DNA from: Bacillota bacterium
GTDB lineage: Bacteria; Bacillota; Clostridia; Acetivibrionales; DTU013
Assembly (NCBI GenBank): GCA_023418915.1
Contig: JAEZYU010000111.1
Location: 1 to 27,615, forward strand
Direction: 5' to 3'
Length of the DNA: 27,615 bases
Both the position numbers and the translations under genes were made by a program. The notes under the pieces are model-generated. The model saw only the letters and a list, made by a program, of their open reading frames with translations. It made no database searches and was not told where the DNA came from. Positions 7,400-15,351 of the stretch are shown one piece after another. The stretch's first letter is position 1. Each line of letters begins with the position of its first letter.

Positions 7400-9814
7400 T
7401 TGAGCAGCTCTATGCTTAACAATATCAGAAAGGCTGTTTTATTCCTTACGGCTGTTGCAATGATCCTGGTGCTCATGGCGGGCTGCGGGCAGGAAACGGC
7501 CAATGAGCGGAATGATATCGCCTCGGATGGTGTCGGTGAAAATGTTTCAGGGAACGGTGAAAACGCCGGTGACAAGGATGGAAGCTCAGGCGGGAGCGGA
7601 GATGGTGAGGCTTCGCAGCCGGCCTCGGGTGAAGACGGTGTCGATTCGGCGGATCAGGGGAACGACCAGGCAGATCAGGGTGACAGCCCAGCAGGCCGGG
7701 ACAGTAACCAGGCAGGTAGCAATACTGAAGGACAGGCTGCGGCATTCGCACCAATAAATTTCGAGAATAAAACTACACAAGGTTTCTCGGGAAGAGGAGG
7801 ATCAGAAGTTCTTTCTGTGACTGAAGATGCAAATGTTACTGAAGGCGGAAAATATGCACTGAAGGTCGCAAACAGGACTGAAAGCTGGCACGGGCCTTCG
7901 CTTAAGGTCGATAAATACGTGGATGAAGGTGCGGAATATAGGATATCCGCATGGGTCAAGCTGATCGAGCCATTGAGTGCTCAGATCCAGCTTTCCACAC
8001 AGATCGGCAGCGGGAGCGGAGCCAGTTATGTGAATATTGCACAGCACGTTCTCGGAACAGAAGACGGCTGGGTCAGGCTTGAAGGCTTTTCCCGCTACAG
8101 TACAGCCAGTGATTATATTACGATATATATTGAGAGCTCCAATGCGAATGCATCGTTCTATATCGATGACATTACCTTCGAATGCACCGGTAAAGCTGTG
8201 GCAGGCATACAATCGAATCTGACACCCATTAAGAATGTTTATATAAATGATTTTCTGATCGGCAACGCAATAGCGTTGGAGGATACTTACGGCGTCAGAC
8301 ACGAGCTATTGAAGCTGCATCATAACGTGGCCACAGCAGGTAATGCAATGAAGCCTGATGCACTGCAGCGCTCAAAGGGAAAATTTAATTTCAGCACAGC
8401 AGACAAGATAGTCGACAAGACGCTGGCTGCAGGTCTGAAGATGCATGGACATACTCTCGTCTGGCACCAGCAGTCACCCCAATGGATGAACCAGTCGTCC
8501 AAGGATGTTTATCTTGAGCGCGAGGAGGCGCTGGAGAATCTGAAGACCCATATAAAGACTGTGGTTGAGCACTTTGGAGACAGAGTCATTTCATGGGATG
8601 TTTTAAACGAAGCAATGAGTGATAACCCTGCCAAACCGGAAAACTGGAGGGGAGCGCTGCGTAAAGCTCCGTGGTATCACGCCGTCGGGGAAGATTATGT
8701 GGAGCAGGCGTTCCTTGCTGCCAGAGAGGTTCTGGATGCGCACCCTGAATGGGATATCAAGCTCTACTATAATGATTACAACCTGGATAATCAGAATAAA
8801 TCCAAGGCCGTATACAGCATGGTCAAGGAACTGAATGAAAAATATCAAAAGCAGCATCCTGGCAAGCTGCTGATCGACGGTGTCGGTATGCAGGGCCACT
8901 ACACAGTCAACACGAATCCGAACAATGTAAAAAACTCACTGGAACGATTCATTTCACTGGGTGTAGAAGTTAGCATAACCGAACTGGATGTCCAGGCAGG
9001 CAGAGATTATAAGCTGTCTGATAAGGAAGCCAGCCAGCAGGGCTATCTGTACGCCGAGCTTTTCAAGCTTTTCAGAGAGCATGCCGACAGCATTGCACGA
9101 GTGACCTTCTGGGGCATTGATGACGGCACAAGCTGGAGAGCTTCCACGAACCCGACTCTTTTTGATAAGTATCTGCAGGCAAAACCAGCATACTATGGAG
9201 TTGCAGATCCGGACAAGTTCATAAAAGAAAATAATCCGGACTATGTTGAAGCAAACCGTTCCTTAGCAAGATATGGCACTCCGGTCATAGATGGCGTGAC
9301 AGACGATGCCTGGAGCAGAGCACCCGCTCTGCAGATCAATCGCTATCAACTGGCATGGCAGGGTGCGAATGGATTAGCCAAAGTCCTCTGGGATGAACAG
9401 AATCTATATGTAATGTTCTATGTGAGTGACTCACAGCTCGACAAAGTCAACGTGAATGAATGGGAGCAGGATTCGGTCGAAGCTTTTGTGGATGAGAACA
9501 ATAAGAAAACGTCGTTCTATCAGGATGATGACGGGCAGTACAGGGTGAACTTTGAAAACAATGCGTCATTCAACCCTGAAAGTATCGATAACGGTTTTGA
9601 ATCTGCTGTCAGAGTCAACGGGATGAACTATACTATAGAGATGAAGATACCGTTTAAAACGATATCTCCGGAAGCTGACATGCAGATAGGATTTGATGCG
9701 CAGATAAACGATGCTAAGGGTGGAGCCCGCCAAAGTGTTGCAACGTGGAATGACGTTACCGGCAACGGATATCAGGATACGTCCGTGTACGGTACACTTA
9801 CACTTAAAAAATAG
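7400..9814 (+). CDS. Lipoprotein endo-1,4-beta-xylanase, CBM22/4-like + GH10 + CBM9-like
   Basis: This 804-residue enzyme cleaves internal xylan bonds outside the cell. The N-terminus is a lipoprotein signal with lipobox LMAGC (Cys29), so it should be anchored to the membrane. Residues 30-117 are a Gly/Ser/Asp/Gln-rich linker. A carbohydrate-binding module (about 118-262) resembles CBM22/CBM4. The GH10 domain (about 275-606) has HTLVWHQQ, acid/base Glu404 in SWDVLNEA and nucleophile Glu528 in SITELDVQ. The end (626-804) resembles CBM9, with TPVIDGVTDDAW at its start. The TTG start is 7 nt after GGGGGTG; ATG 7412 is too far from it. The gene is divergent from GH5-GH3 and ends at a strong terminator. 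Confidence 0.93.
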   Translation: MSSSMLNNIRKAVLFLTAVAMILVLMAGCGQETANERNDIASDGVGENVSGNGENAGDKDGSSGGSGDGEASQPASGEDGVDSADQGNDQADQGDSPAGRDSNQAGSNTEGQAAAFAPINFENKTTQGFSGRGGSEVLSVTEDANVTEGGKYALKVANRTESWHGPSLKVDKYVDEGAEYRISAWVKLIEPLSAQIQLSTQIGSGSGASYVNIAQHVLGTEDGWVRLEGFSRYSTASDYITIYIESSNANASFYIDDITFECTGKAVAGIQSNLTPIKNVYINDFLIGNAIALEDTYGVRHELLKLHHNVATAGNAMKPDALQRSKGKFNFSTADKIVDKTLAAGLKMHGHTLVWHQQSPQWMNQSSKDVYLEREEALENLKTHIKTVVEHFGDRVISWDVLNEAMSDNPAKPENWRGALRKAPWYHAVGEDYVEQAFLAAREVLDAHPEWDIKLYYNDYNLDNQNKSKAVYSMVKELNEKYQKQHPGKLLIDGVGMQGHYTVNTNPNNVKNSLERFISLGVEVSITELDVQAGRDYKLSDKEASQQGYLYAELFKLFREHADSIARVTFWGIDDGTSWRASTNPTLFDKYLQAKPAYYGVADPDKFIKENNPDYVEANRSLARYGTPVIDGVTDDAWSRAPALQINRYQLAWQGANGLAKVLWDEQNLYVMFYVSDSQLDKVNVNEWEQDSVEAFVDENNKKTSFYQDDDGQYRVNFENNASFNPESIDNGFESAVRVNGMNYTIEMKIPFKTISPEADMQIGFDAQINDAKGGARQSVATWNDVTGNGYQDTSVYGTLTLKK

Positions 9815-9867
9815 GATCCTGTAAATCGATCCGTTCGTTTGCGGAATTACGTAAGCTTCCAGACAGA

Positions 9868-9905
9868 AACAGCTGCCTCAGCATATGCTCTGAGACAGCT
9901 GTTTT
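9868..9905 (+). terminator. Rho-independent terminator of the xylanase gene
   Basis: AACAGCTG (9868-9875) pairs with CAGCTGTT (9896-9903), and CTCAG with CTGAG inside, around an 8-nt loop. TTTT follows. It lies 54 bp after the stop. Confidence 0.85.
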
Positions 9906-10035
9906 GCCGTCAGCAAATTGCTGTAAAGTAAGAGCCGCCGGAGAATTGATTGCCGATCATTGGCCTTCAGTCAGCGAATTGCGCAGTTTCGAAGAATAAA
10001 AAGTTTTCTGAGTCAGTTCCCAAGTAACATAAAGA

Positions 10036-10069
10036 CAAAAAAACAAGCCGCTGTTATTTGGCGGCTTGT
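10036..10069 (-). terminator. Rho-independent terminator of the acyl-CoA synthetase gene
   Basis: On the minus strand, ACAAGCCGC pairs perfectly with GCGGCTTGT around a 9-nt loop, followed by a run of T residues. It lies 13 bp after the stop at 10082. Confidence 0.88.
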
Positions 10070-10081
10070 GTGACTGTGGAT

Positions 10082-11749
10082 TTATGAGTTTTTGAGTTCT
10101 TTATCATTATCTCTTATTTCAACTCTGCGGATCTTGCCACTGATCGTCTTTGGAAGTTCTGTAACGAATTCGATGACCCTTGGATACTTGTATGGAGCAG
10201 TGACACGTTTTACATGATCCTGCAGGTCCTTCACCAGCTCATCGCTGCCGGTATAGCCTTTTGCCAGTATGACAGATGCCTTGACTATCTGGCCTCTTAA
10301 AGGGTCCGGTACGGCAGTAATCGCGCACTCCAGTACTGCCGGGTGTTCTATCAGTGCACTTTCCACTTCAAAGGGGCCTATCCTGTAGCCTGAGCTCTTT
10401 ATGACATCGTCTGCTCTTCCGACGAACCAGTAATAGCCATCCTCATCACGCCAGGCCATATCACCTGTAAAGTACATATTATCATGCCAAACTTCTTTTT
10501 TGAGCTCATCGTCATTGAAATAGCCGCAAAACATCCCGAATGGTTTTCCGTTATCGGTCCTTATGACTATCTGGCCCTCTTCACCGATGTCACAGGAATT
10601 GCCGTTTTCGCCCACTATATCTACATTGTAGCCTGGAGCAGGTTTTCCCATAGAACCGGGCTTAGGCTCCATCCACGGGAAATTGGCAACTGTCAGAGTC
10701 AGCTCTGTCTGACCATAGCCTTCGGCTAGCTTCAGGCCTGTCGCTTTAAAAAACTGGTTGTATACTTCCGGATTGAGTGGTTCGCCGGCGATGGCGCAAT
10801 GCTTGAGACAGCTCAAATCATAGTTGGAAAGATCCTCTTTTATTAGAAATCTGTAGATCGTCGGAGGCGCACAGAATGTCGTGACCTTATGCTTTATCAT
10901 GACATCCAGCATTTCTTTGGCATTGAACCTTTCATGATCATACGTAAAGACTGCAGAACCGCAGATCCACTGACCGTATATCTTGCCCCACATGGATTTC
11001 ATCCAGCCCGTATCCGACACAGTCAGATGAAGGCCGTCCTGCTTTACACACTGCCAATATTTTGCGGTGTTTATATGTCCAAGAGGATATGTGAAATCGT
11101 GCAGTACCATTTTTGGCATTCCTGTTGTTCCCGAGGTAAAGTACAGCAGCATCACATCATCATTCCTGGTTGCCTCACTGCCTGCAGGCTTCGGAAAATC
11201 AGGCGATGCCTTGTCCAGCTCTTCAGCTAAATCATACCAGCCTTCAGCCTTACCGTTTACACCAACGATATTTTCAAGGGTTGGTGATTTTTCTCTGGAA
11301 TTGTTGATATGCTTTATTACTTCATCCTCGGCTACGGATATTATCATTTTTATGCCTGCCGCATTGCACCGGTAGACTATGTCCTTGGATGTGAGCAGGT
11401 GTGTTGCCGGTATACCTATTGCGCCGAGCCTGTGCAGAGCCAGAAGAGCATACCAGAATTCATACCGCCTTTTTAGGATCAGCATTACCCTGTCGCCCTT
11501 TTTTATTCCCAGAGACTTGAGAAAATTAGCGGCTTTGCAGCTGTAATACTTCATATCGCCAAAGCTGATCACTCTTTCCTCGCCCTTATCGTTGCACCAG
11601 ACCATTGCCGTTTTGTCGGGGCTTTTCTCCGCCAGTTCGTCAACTACGTCATATGCAAAGTTGAAATCACCCGGGACATGAATCCTGAAATTATCATAGT
11701 AGTCGCTGTAATCTGTGAAATTCTGTCTATCAATATATTTACTCAACAT
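10082..11749 (-). CDS. AMP-forming acyl-CoA synthetase (medium-chain/acetyl-CoA synthetase family)
   Basis: This 555-residue cytoplasmic enzyme should activate a carboxylic acid with ATP and CoA via an acyl-adenylate. Family core motifs are present in order: TSGTTGMPK (about 202-210), GYGQTE, TGDMAWRDEDGY, GRADDVIKSSGYRIGP (about 440-457), and PKTISGKIRR with the catalytic lysine near residue 539. Size and N-terminal pattern fit the MACS group more than acetate-specific Acs; the substrate remains open. The frame is open upstream to 11938, but the ATG at 11749 has a GAGGT site 6 nt away and begins the conserved region, so I use it. It is a single-gene unit with its own terminator and a possible promoter at 11873-11902. 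No linked beta-oxidation or fatty-acid genes are seen. Confidence 0.88.
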   Translation of the reverse strand: MLSKYIDRQNFTDYSDYYDNFRIHVPGDFNFAYDVVDELAEKSPDKTAMVWCNDKGEERVISFGDMKYYSCKAANFLKSLGIKKGDRVMLILKRRYEFWYALLALHRLGAIGIPATHLLTSKDIVYRCNAAGIKMIISVAEDEVIKHINNSREKSPTLENIVGVNGKAEGWYDLAEELDKASPDFPKPAGSEATRNDDVMLLYFTSGTTGMPKMVLHDFTYPLGHINTAKYWQCVKQDGLHLTVSDTGWMKSMWGKIYGQWICGSAVFTYDHERFNAKEMLDVMIKHKVTTFCAPPTIYRFLIKEDLSNYDLSCLKHCAIAGEPLNPEVYNQFFKATGLKLAEGYGQTELTLTVANFPWMEPKPGSMGKPAPGYNVDIVGENGNSCDIGEEGQIVIRTDNGKPFGMFCGYFNDDELKKEVWHDNMYFTGDMAWRDEDGYYWFVGRADDVIKSSGYRIGPFEVESALIEHPAVLECAITAVPDPLRGQIVKASVILAKGYTGSDELVKDLQDHVKRVTAPYKYPRVIEFVTELPKTISGKIRRVEIRDNDKELKNS

Positions 11750-11872
11750 AACAGTACCTCTTTTCTGAACCTGATCAAATCCCAGCTTGTATAAATGTCT
11801 GCAGGGAATACGGCATAGCTGTCTGGTATATGACTGCTTTCTGATTTTATAGCTAAAAAGCAATGAAGTTAT

Positions 11873-11902
11873 ATTATCATACTTCTGAGGCAAATTGAAC
11901 AA
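11873..11902 (-). promoter_or_regulatory. Possible promoter of the acyl-CoA synthetase gene
   Basis: On the minus strand, TTGTTC (11897-11902) and GATAAT (11873-11878) are spaced by 18 bp. It would give a leader of about 117 nt before the start at 11749. The 308-bp gap to the divergent MATE gene holds this and the promoter at 11984; nothing else is clear in it. Confidence 0.45.
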
Positions 11903-11983
11903 ATCACTATGCCAGTAAATACCTGAGCAATATAACATAAAAAAAATTAATGATTTTTATTTTCGAGAGCAAAAACAGGATTA

Positions 11984-12012
11984 TGGACTAAAGGTCTTCT
12001 ATGTGCTAAAAT
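11984..12012 (+). promoter_or_regulatory. Possible promoter of the MATE gene
   Basis: TGGACT (11984-11989) and TAAAAT (12007-12012) are spaced by 17 bp, with a TGC extended -10 just before the latter. The leader would be about 40 nt. Confidence 0.45.
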
Positions 12013-12057
12013 GTACGGATGTCAGAGAAAATGACAGTAGAAATGTGAGGTTATTTT

Positions 12058-13485
12058 ATGGATCATATATCCACTTCAGATAATATATTTGCAAGATTCA
12101 GAAGAACATTTATAGGTGACAGGACATTCTATAGAACCGTGCTCGCTCTTGTCATACCGATAATTATTCAGAATTCCATAACCAATTTTGTCAATCTTCT
12201 CGACAATGTGATGGTCGGACAGGTTGGTACGGCTCAGATGTCCGGTGTCGCTATAGCGAACCAGCTTATGTTCGTGTTCAACCTGACAGTGTTCGGTGGC
12301 CTGTCCGGTGCCGGGATTTTTGGCGCCCAGTTTTTTGGTGCCGGTGATGACGAGGGGCTTCGAAATACGTTCAGATATAAGCTGTGGACGTCAGCGGTTA
12401 TATTAGTCGCCGCAATGGCAGTACTATTGACCGGCGGTAGTTCACTAATTTCTTTATTTCTGAAAGGAGAGGGAAATGCTGCTGATGCGGCTGCAATGCT
12501 TTCTCATGGACATGCTTATTTAAAAATAATGCTATGGGGGCTGTTTCCTTTTGTTTTGTCACAGACATATGCCAGCACTCTTCGTGAAACAGGTGAGACA
12601 ATGCTTCCGATGAAGGCTAGTATAACCTCAGTTCTCACAAATCTTTGCCTGAACTATATATTGATCTTTGGTAAGATGGGGTTTCCTGCGCTGGGAGTCG
12701 AAGGCGCCGCTATTGCAACAGCCATATCCCGTTATGTGGAGCTTGTTATCATTGTAGTGTATACTCACAGGCATTCAGTGCGTTTCCGGTTCATTGTTGG
12801 TGTTTGCCGAACTATGAAGATCCCCAGAGCTCTTGCACTGGCAATATTTAAAAAAGGAATGCCTCTGCTGGCAAATGAAATGCTATGGTCTCTCGGAGTA
12901 TCAACACTGACACAGATATTCTCCACATACGGGCTGAACGTTGTGGCAGGACTTAACATTTCGAATACCATAACAAACCTGTTCAATGTCATTTTTATTT
13001 CGATGGGTTCGGCAGTTGCCGTTATGGTAGGGCAGTCGCTTGGAGCAGGAGATATTCCCCGTGCGAAAGCGTACTCGTGGAAATTAGTATTCTTCAGTGT
13101 CTGTACCTGTTTTGTTATAGGAGTTATACTTGTAGTTGCTGCTCCTATCATACCGCGGATTTATTATACGACCGATGATGTACGGAGCCTGGCGGCCCAT
13201 TTCATGAGGGTAAGTGCTGTTTACATGCCGTTTTTCGCCATATCACACTGCTGTTATTTCACCATAAGGTCAGGCGGCAAGACGTTCATTACCTTTCTTT
13301 TTGACAGCGCATATTCATGGCTCATATTCGTTCCGTTTGCATATTTGATAACGAAATATGTAAACCTCACCATTTTTGCAGCCTATCCTCTGTGTTATCT
13401 TCCGGATGTGATCAAGAGTGCGATAGGAGTACAAATTGTAAGAAAAGGCCGGTGGGCGCAAAATGTAGTTTCAGGCAATATCTGA
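12058..13485 (+). CDS. MATE family multidrug/organic-cation exporter
   Basis: This 475-residue membrane protein has about 12 hydrophobic segments in two related halves. The first half carries LVIPIIIQNSITNFVNLLDN and VMVGQVGTAQMSGVAIANQ, and the second SMGSAVAVMVGQSLGAGD, patterns typical of MATE antiporters. They expel drugs or metabolites using a sodium or proton gradient. The start follows a GTGAGG site by about 6 nt. It is a single gene after its own promoter-like element and before the promoter of the ABC importer. The substrate is not predictable. No regulator gene is adjacent. Confidence 0.92.
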   Translation: MDHISTSDNIFARFRRTFIGDRTFYRTVLALVIPIIIQNSITNFVNLLDNVMVGQVGTAQMSGVAIANQLMFVFNLTVFGGLSGAGIFGAQFFGAGDDEGLRNTFRYKLWTSAVILVAAMAVLLTGGSSLISLFLKGEGNAADAAAMLSHGHAYLKIMLWGLFPFVLSQTYASTLRETGETMLPMKASITSVLTNLCLNYILIFGKMGFPALGVEGAAIATAISRYVELVIIVVYTHRHSVRFRFIVGVCRTMKIPRALALAIFKKGMPLLANEMLWSLGVSTLTQIFSTYGLNVVAGLNISNTITNLFNVIFISMGSAVAVMVGQSLGAGDIPRAKAYSWKLVFFSVCTCFVIGVILVVAAPIIPRIYYTTDDVRSLAAHFMRVSAVYMPFFAISHCCYFTIRSGGKTFITFLFDSAYSWLIFVPFAYLITKYVNLTIFAAYPLCYLPDVIKSAIGVQIVRKGRWAQNVVSGNI

Positions 13486-13510
13486 GAAGAAAGATAGCAT
13501 AGTTTTTGTA

Positions 13511-13539
13511 TTGACAAATATATATTATTGGAGTAATTT
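13511..13539 (+). promoter_or_regulatory. Promoter of the amino acid ABC importer operon
   Basis: A consensus TTGACA (13511-13516) is followed 17 bp later by TAATTT (13534-13539), a weaker -10. The leader to the start at 13611 is about 65 nt and very AT-rich. Confidence 0.5.
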
Positions 13540-13610
13540 ATATTTATGCAAAATATACGCATAAAGTGTATAAATATTCATATTTTATTACATTAAAAGG
13601 AGAGAATGCC

Positions 13611-14477
13611 ATGAAAAGACTAGTTGCTTTATTGACCGTTGTATCAGTACTGGCAATCAGTATATTTGCGCTGACAGGCTGTGCCGGTTCGGACAATGGA
13701 GGTGCAAAGGTAAAGGTCATAGACATCCCGCTCACTGAGGAAGAGTATGCATTTGGAGTAGATAAAAATCAGCCTGAGCTTCTCGAGGAAGTAAACAAAT
13801 TCATTGCCCAGATCAAATCCGACGGGACCTTTGATCAGATACTAAACAACTACTTTGGCGACGGAACACCAAAGACTGTGACATCTTCTGAGCTCGATGC
13901 TTCAAAGGATCAGCTGATCGTGGCTACAAATGCCGGATTCGAGCCCTTTGAGTACACCGGAGGCGAGAATAACCAATACCTTGGGATAGACATGGAAATT
14001 GCAGATCTGCTTGCAAAGCATCTTAACAAGGAGCTTGTGATAAGCAATATGGATTTTGATGCAGTATGTCTCTCAGTGGGGCAGAGCAAGGCTGACATCG
14101 CCATGGCAGGACTTACAATAAAGGAAGACAGAAAGGAATACGTCACATTTTCCGACAAATATTATGACGCAGCACAGAAGCTGATCGTCAAAGCCTCAGA
14201 AAAAACATTCGATGATTGCAAATCTGCTGCTGATGTTGAAGCCATACTGTCCGGTTTTGACAGCAAGACAAAGATAGGAGTACAAAATGGTACAACCGGC
14301 CAGTTTTATGTCCAGGGCGACGAAGATTGGGGATTTGATGGTTACGATGTTGAATGCATAGGCTACAAATCGGGTTCGCTGGCTGTACAGGATATGCTTA
14401 ACGGCAACATAAAATATGTTATAATAGATGAAGCACCAGCAAAGTGTATAGCAGAGGCAATAAACGAACTAAACTGA
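13611..14477 (+). CDS. ABC importer substrate-binding lipoprotein, circularly permuted SBP_bac_3 order
   Basis: This 288-residue protein should be the external receptor for a polar amino acid. The lipobox LTGC places the lipidated cysteine at 24. Residues 100-288 read like the main part of a family 3 binding protein (IVATNAGFEPFEY, GIDMEIADLLAK, DIAMAGLTIKEDRKEYVTFS, KIGVQNGTTGQFY, VIIDEAPAK). The protein then stops where ordinary members continue with a closing segment. That segment (PLTEEEYAFGVDKNQPELL to NYFG) is instead at residues 33-83, joined by a short linker (84-99). This looks like a circular permutation. I recall similar proteins in Lachnospiraceae, so it is not unique. The start at 13611 has AAAGGAGAG upstream; the longer frame from 13566 would spoil the signal peptide. 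It is first in the operon. Confidence 0.85.
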   Translation: MKRLVALLTVVSVLAISIFALTGCAGSDNGGAKVKVIDIPLTEEEYAFGVDKNQPELLEEVNKFIAQIKSDGTFDQILNNYFGDGTPKTVTSSELDASKDQLIVATNAGFEPFEYTGGENNQYLGIDMEIADLLAKHLNKELVISNMDFDAVCLSVGQSKADIAMAGLTIKEDRKEYVTFSDKYYDAAQKLIVKASEKTFDDCKSAADVEAILSGFDSKTKIGVQNGTTGQFYVQGDEDWGFDGYDVECIGYKSGSLAVQDMLNGNIKYVIIDEAPAKCIAEAINELN

Positions 14478-14586
14478 TATGCAAAACAAGCTGCCTCCCG
14501 TCTTCTTAAGTATTTTCAGGAGCTGTATTGAAACTATATGCTGCTTGACAACTAAAAAGCAGATAATGACAAAATAAAAGTGACAT

Positions 14587-14625
14587 GATACGATACCTCG
14601 CCGGATCCGGCGAGGATATTGTATC
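14587..14625 (+). promoter_or_regulatory. Intercistronic hairpin inside the ABC importer operon
   Basis: CTCGCCGGATCCGGCGAG (14597-14614) is an 18-bp perfect palindrome, with GATAC (14587-14591) and GTATC (14621-14625) as an outer stem. There is no T-run, so it is not a classical terminator. It lies 109 bp after the binding-protein stop and 15 bp before the permease start. A role in stabilising the upstream message or reducing permease expression is inference. Confidence 0.65.
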
Positions 14626-14640
14626 TTAAAGGGAATGATG

Positions 14641-15351
14641 ATGGGGAATTTTGATAAGAAGCTGGCTAAATTCTGGGAAATATTCATTGAGAATAATGGC
14701 TACACCAAGGTACTGACTGGTCTTCAGAACACTTTGATAATCGCTGTAGTAGGCCTTGCGATAGGTATTATAATCGGTACAGTGATCGCAAGCATCAAAG
14801 TGCTGCCTAAATACAAAAGATTTCCGAGGATACTGGACAGGATATGTACATTTTATGTGGGGCTTTTCAGAGGCACACCGATAGTGGTTCAGCTGCTGGT
14901 GGCATATTATGTTGTGCTGCCGCTGTTTGGCCTGAATATGCCTTCTATCAATGTTTGTATCCTGGTGTTCGGTCTCAACAGCGGAGCATATGTCTCTGAG
15001 ATAATGAGAGGCGGCATAATGTCGGTGGATCCCGGCCAGATGGAAGCAGGCCGCGCAGTAGGACTTAGCTATGGTATAACAATGATGAGGATCGTAGTTC
15101 CCCAGGCAGTCAAAAATATACTCCCAACTCTGGGCAACGAGTTGATAGCACTAGTCAAGGAGACGTCGGTCGTGAGCTTTGTCGGGGCCGCTGACCTCTA
15201 TGTGGCATTCAGTTATATAGGCACAAACAGCTATGAGTTCATGGTTCCTTACCTTGTGATGGCACTTATTTATATCGTTATGGTCATGATAATCGCTATG
15301 CTTGTTAAAACGATGGAAAGGAGCCTGAGAAAAAGTGATAGACATAATTGA
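14641..15351 (+). CDS. Polar amino acid ABC importer permease (His/Glu/Gln type)
   Basis: This 236-residue inner-membrane protein has about five or six membrane segments and a BPD_transp_1 core. The EAA loop that contacts the ATPase is clear: EAGRAVGLSYGITMMRIVVP followed by QAV and NELIALVKETS. LTGLQNTLIIAV near the start and FRGTPIVVQL are typical of the HisM/GlnP group. Three ATGs at 14635, 14638 and 14641 compete; AAAGGG at 14628-14633 is best spaced (7 nt) for 14641. Only one permease gene is present, so it probably forms a homodimer. It overlaps the ATPase gene by 17 bp. Confidence 0.92.
   Translation: MGNFDKKLAKFWEIFIENNGYTKVLTGLQNTLIIAVVGLAIGIIIGTVIASIKVLPKYKRFPRILDRICTFYVGLFRGTPIVVQLLVAYYVVLPLFGLNMPSINVCILVFGLNSGAYVSEIMRGGIMSVDPGQMEAGRAVGLSYGITMMRIVVPQAVKNILPTLGNELIALVKETSVVSFVGAADLYVAFSYIGTNSYEFMVPYLVMALIYIVMVMIIAMLVKTMERSLRKSDRHN

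Noticed and set aside
11750..11938. N-terminal extension of the acyl-CoA synthetase
   Set aside because: The frame is open, but the 63 residues do not look like the family, and the ATG at 11749 has a well-placed ribosome site.
13566..13610. Upstream start for the binding protein
   Set aside because: It would put 15 residues before the lipoprotein signal and ignores the strong AAAGGAGAG site before 13611.
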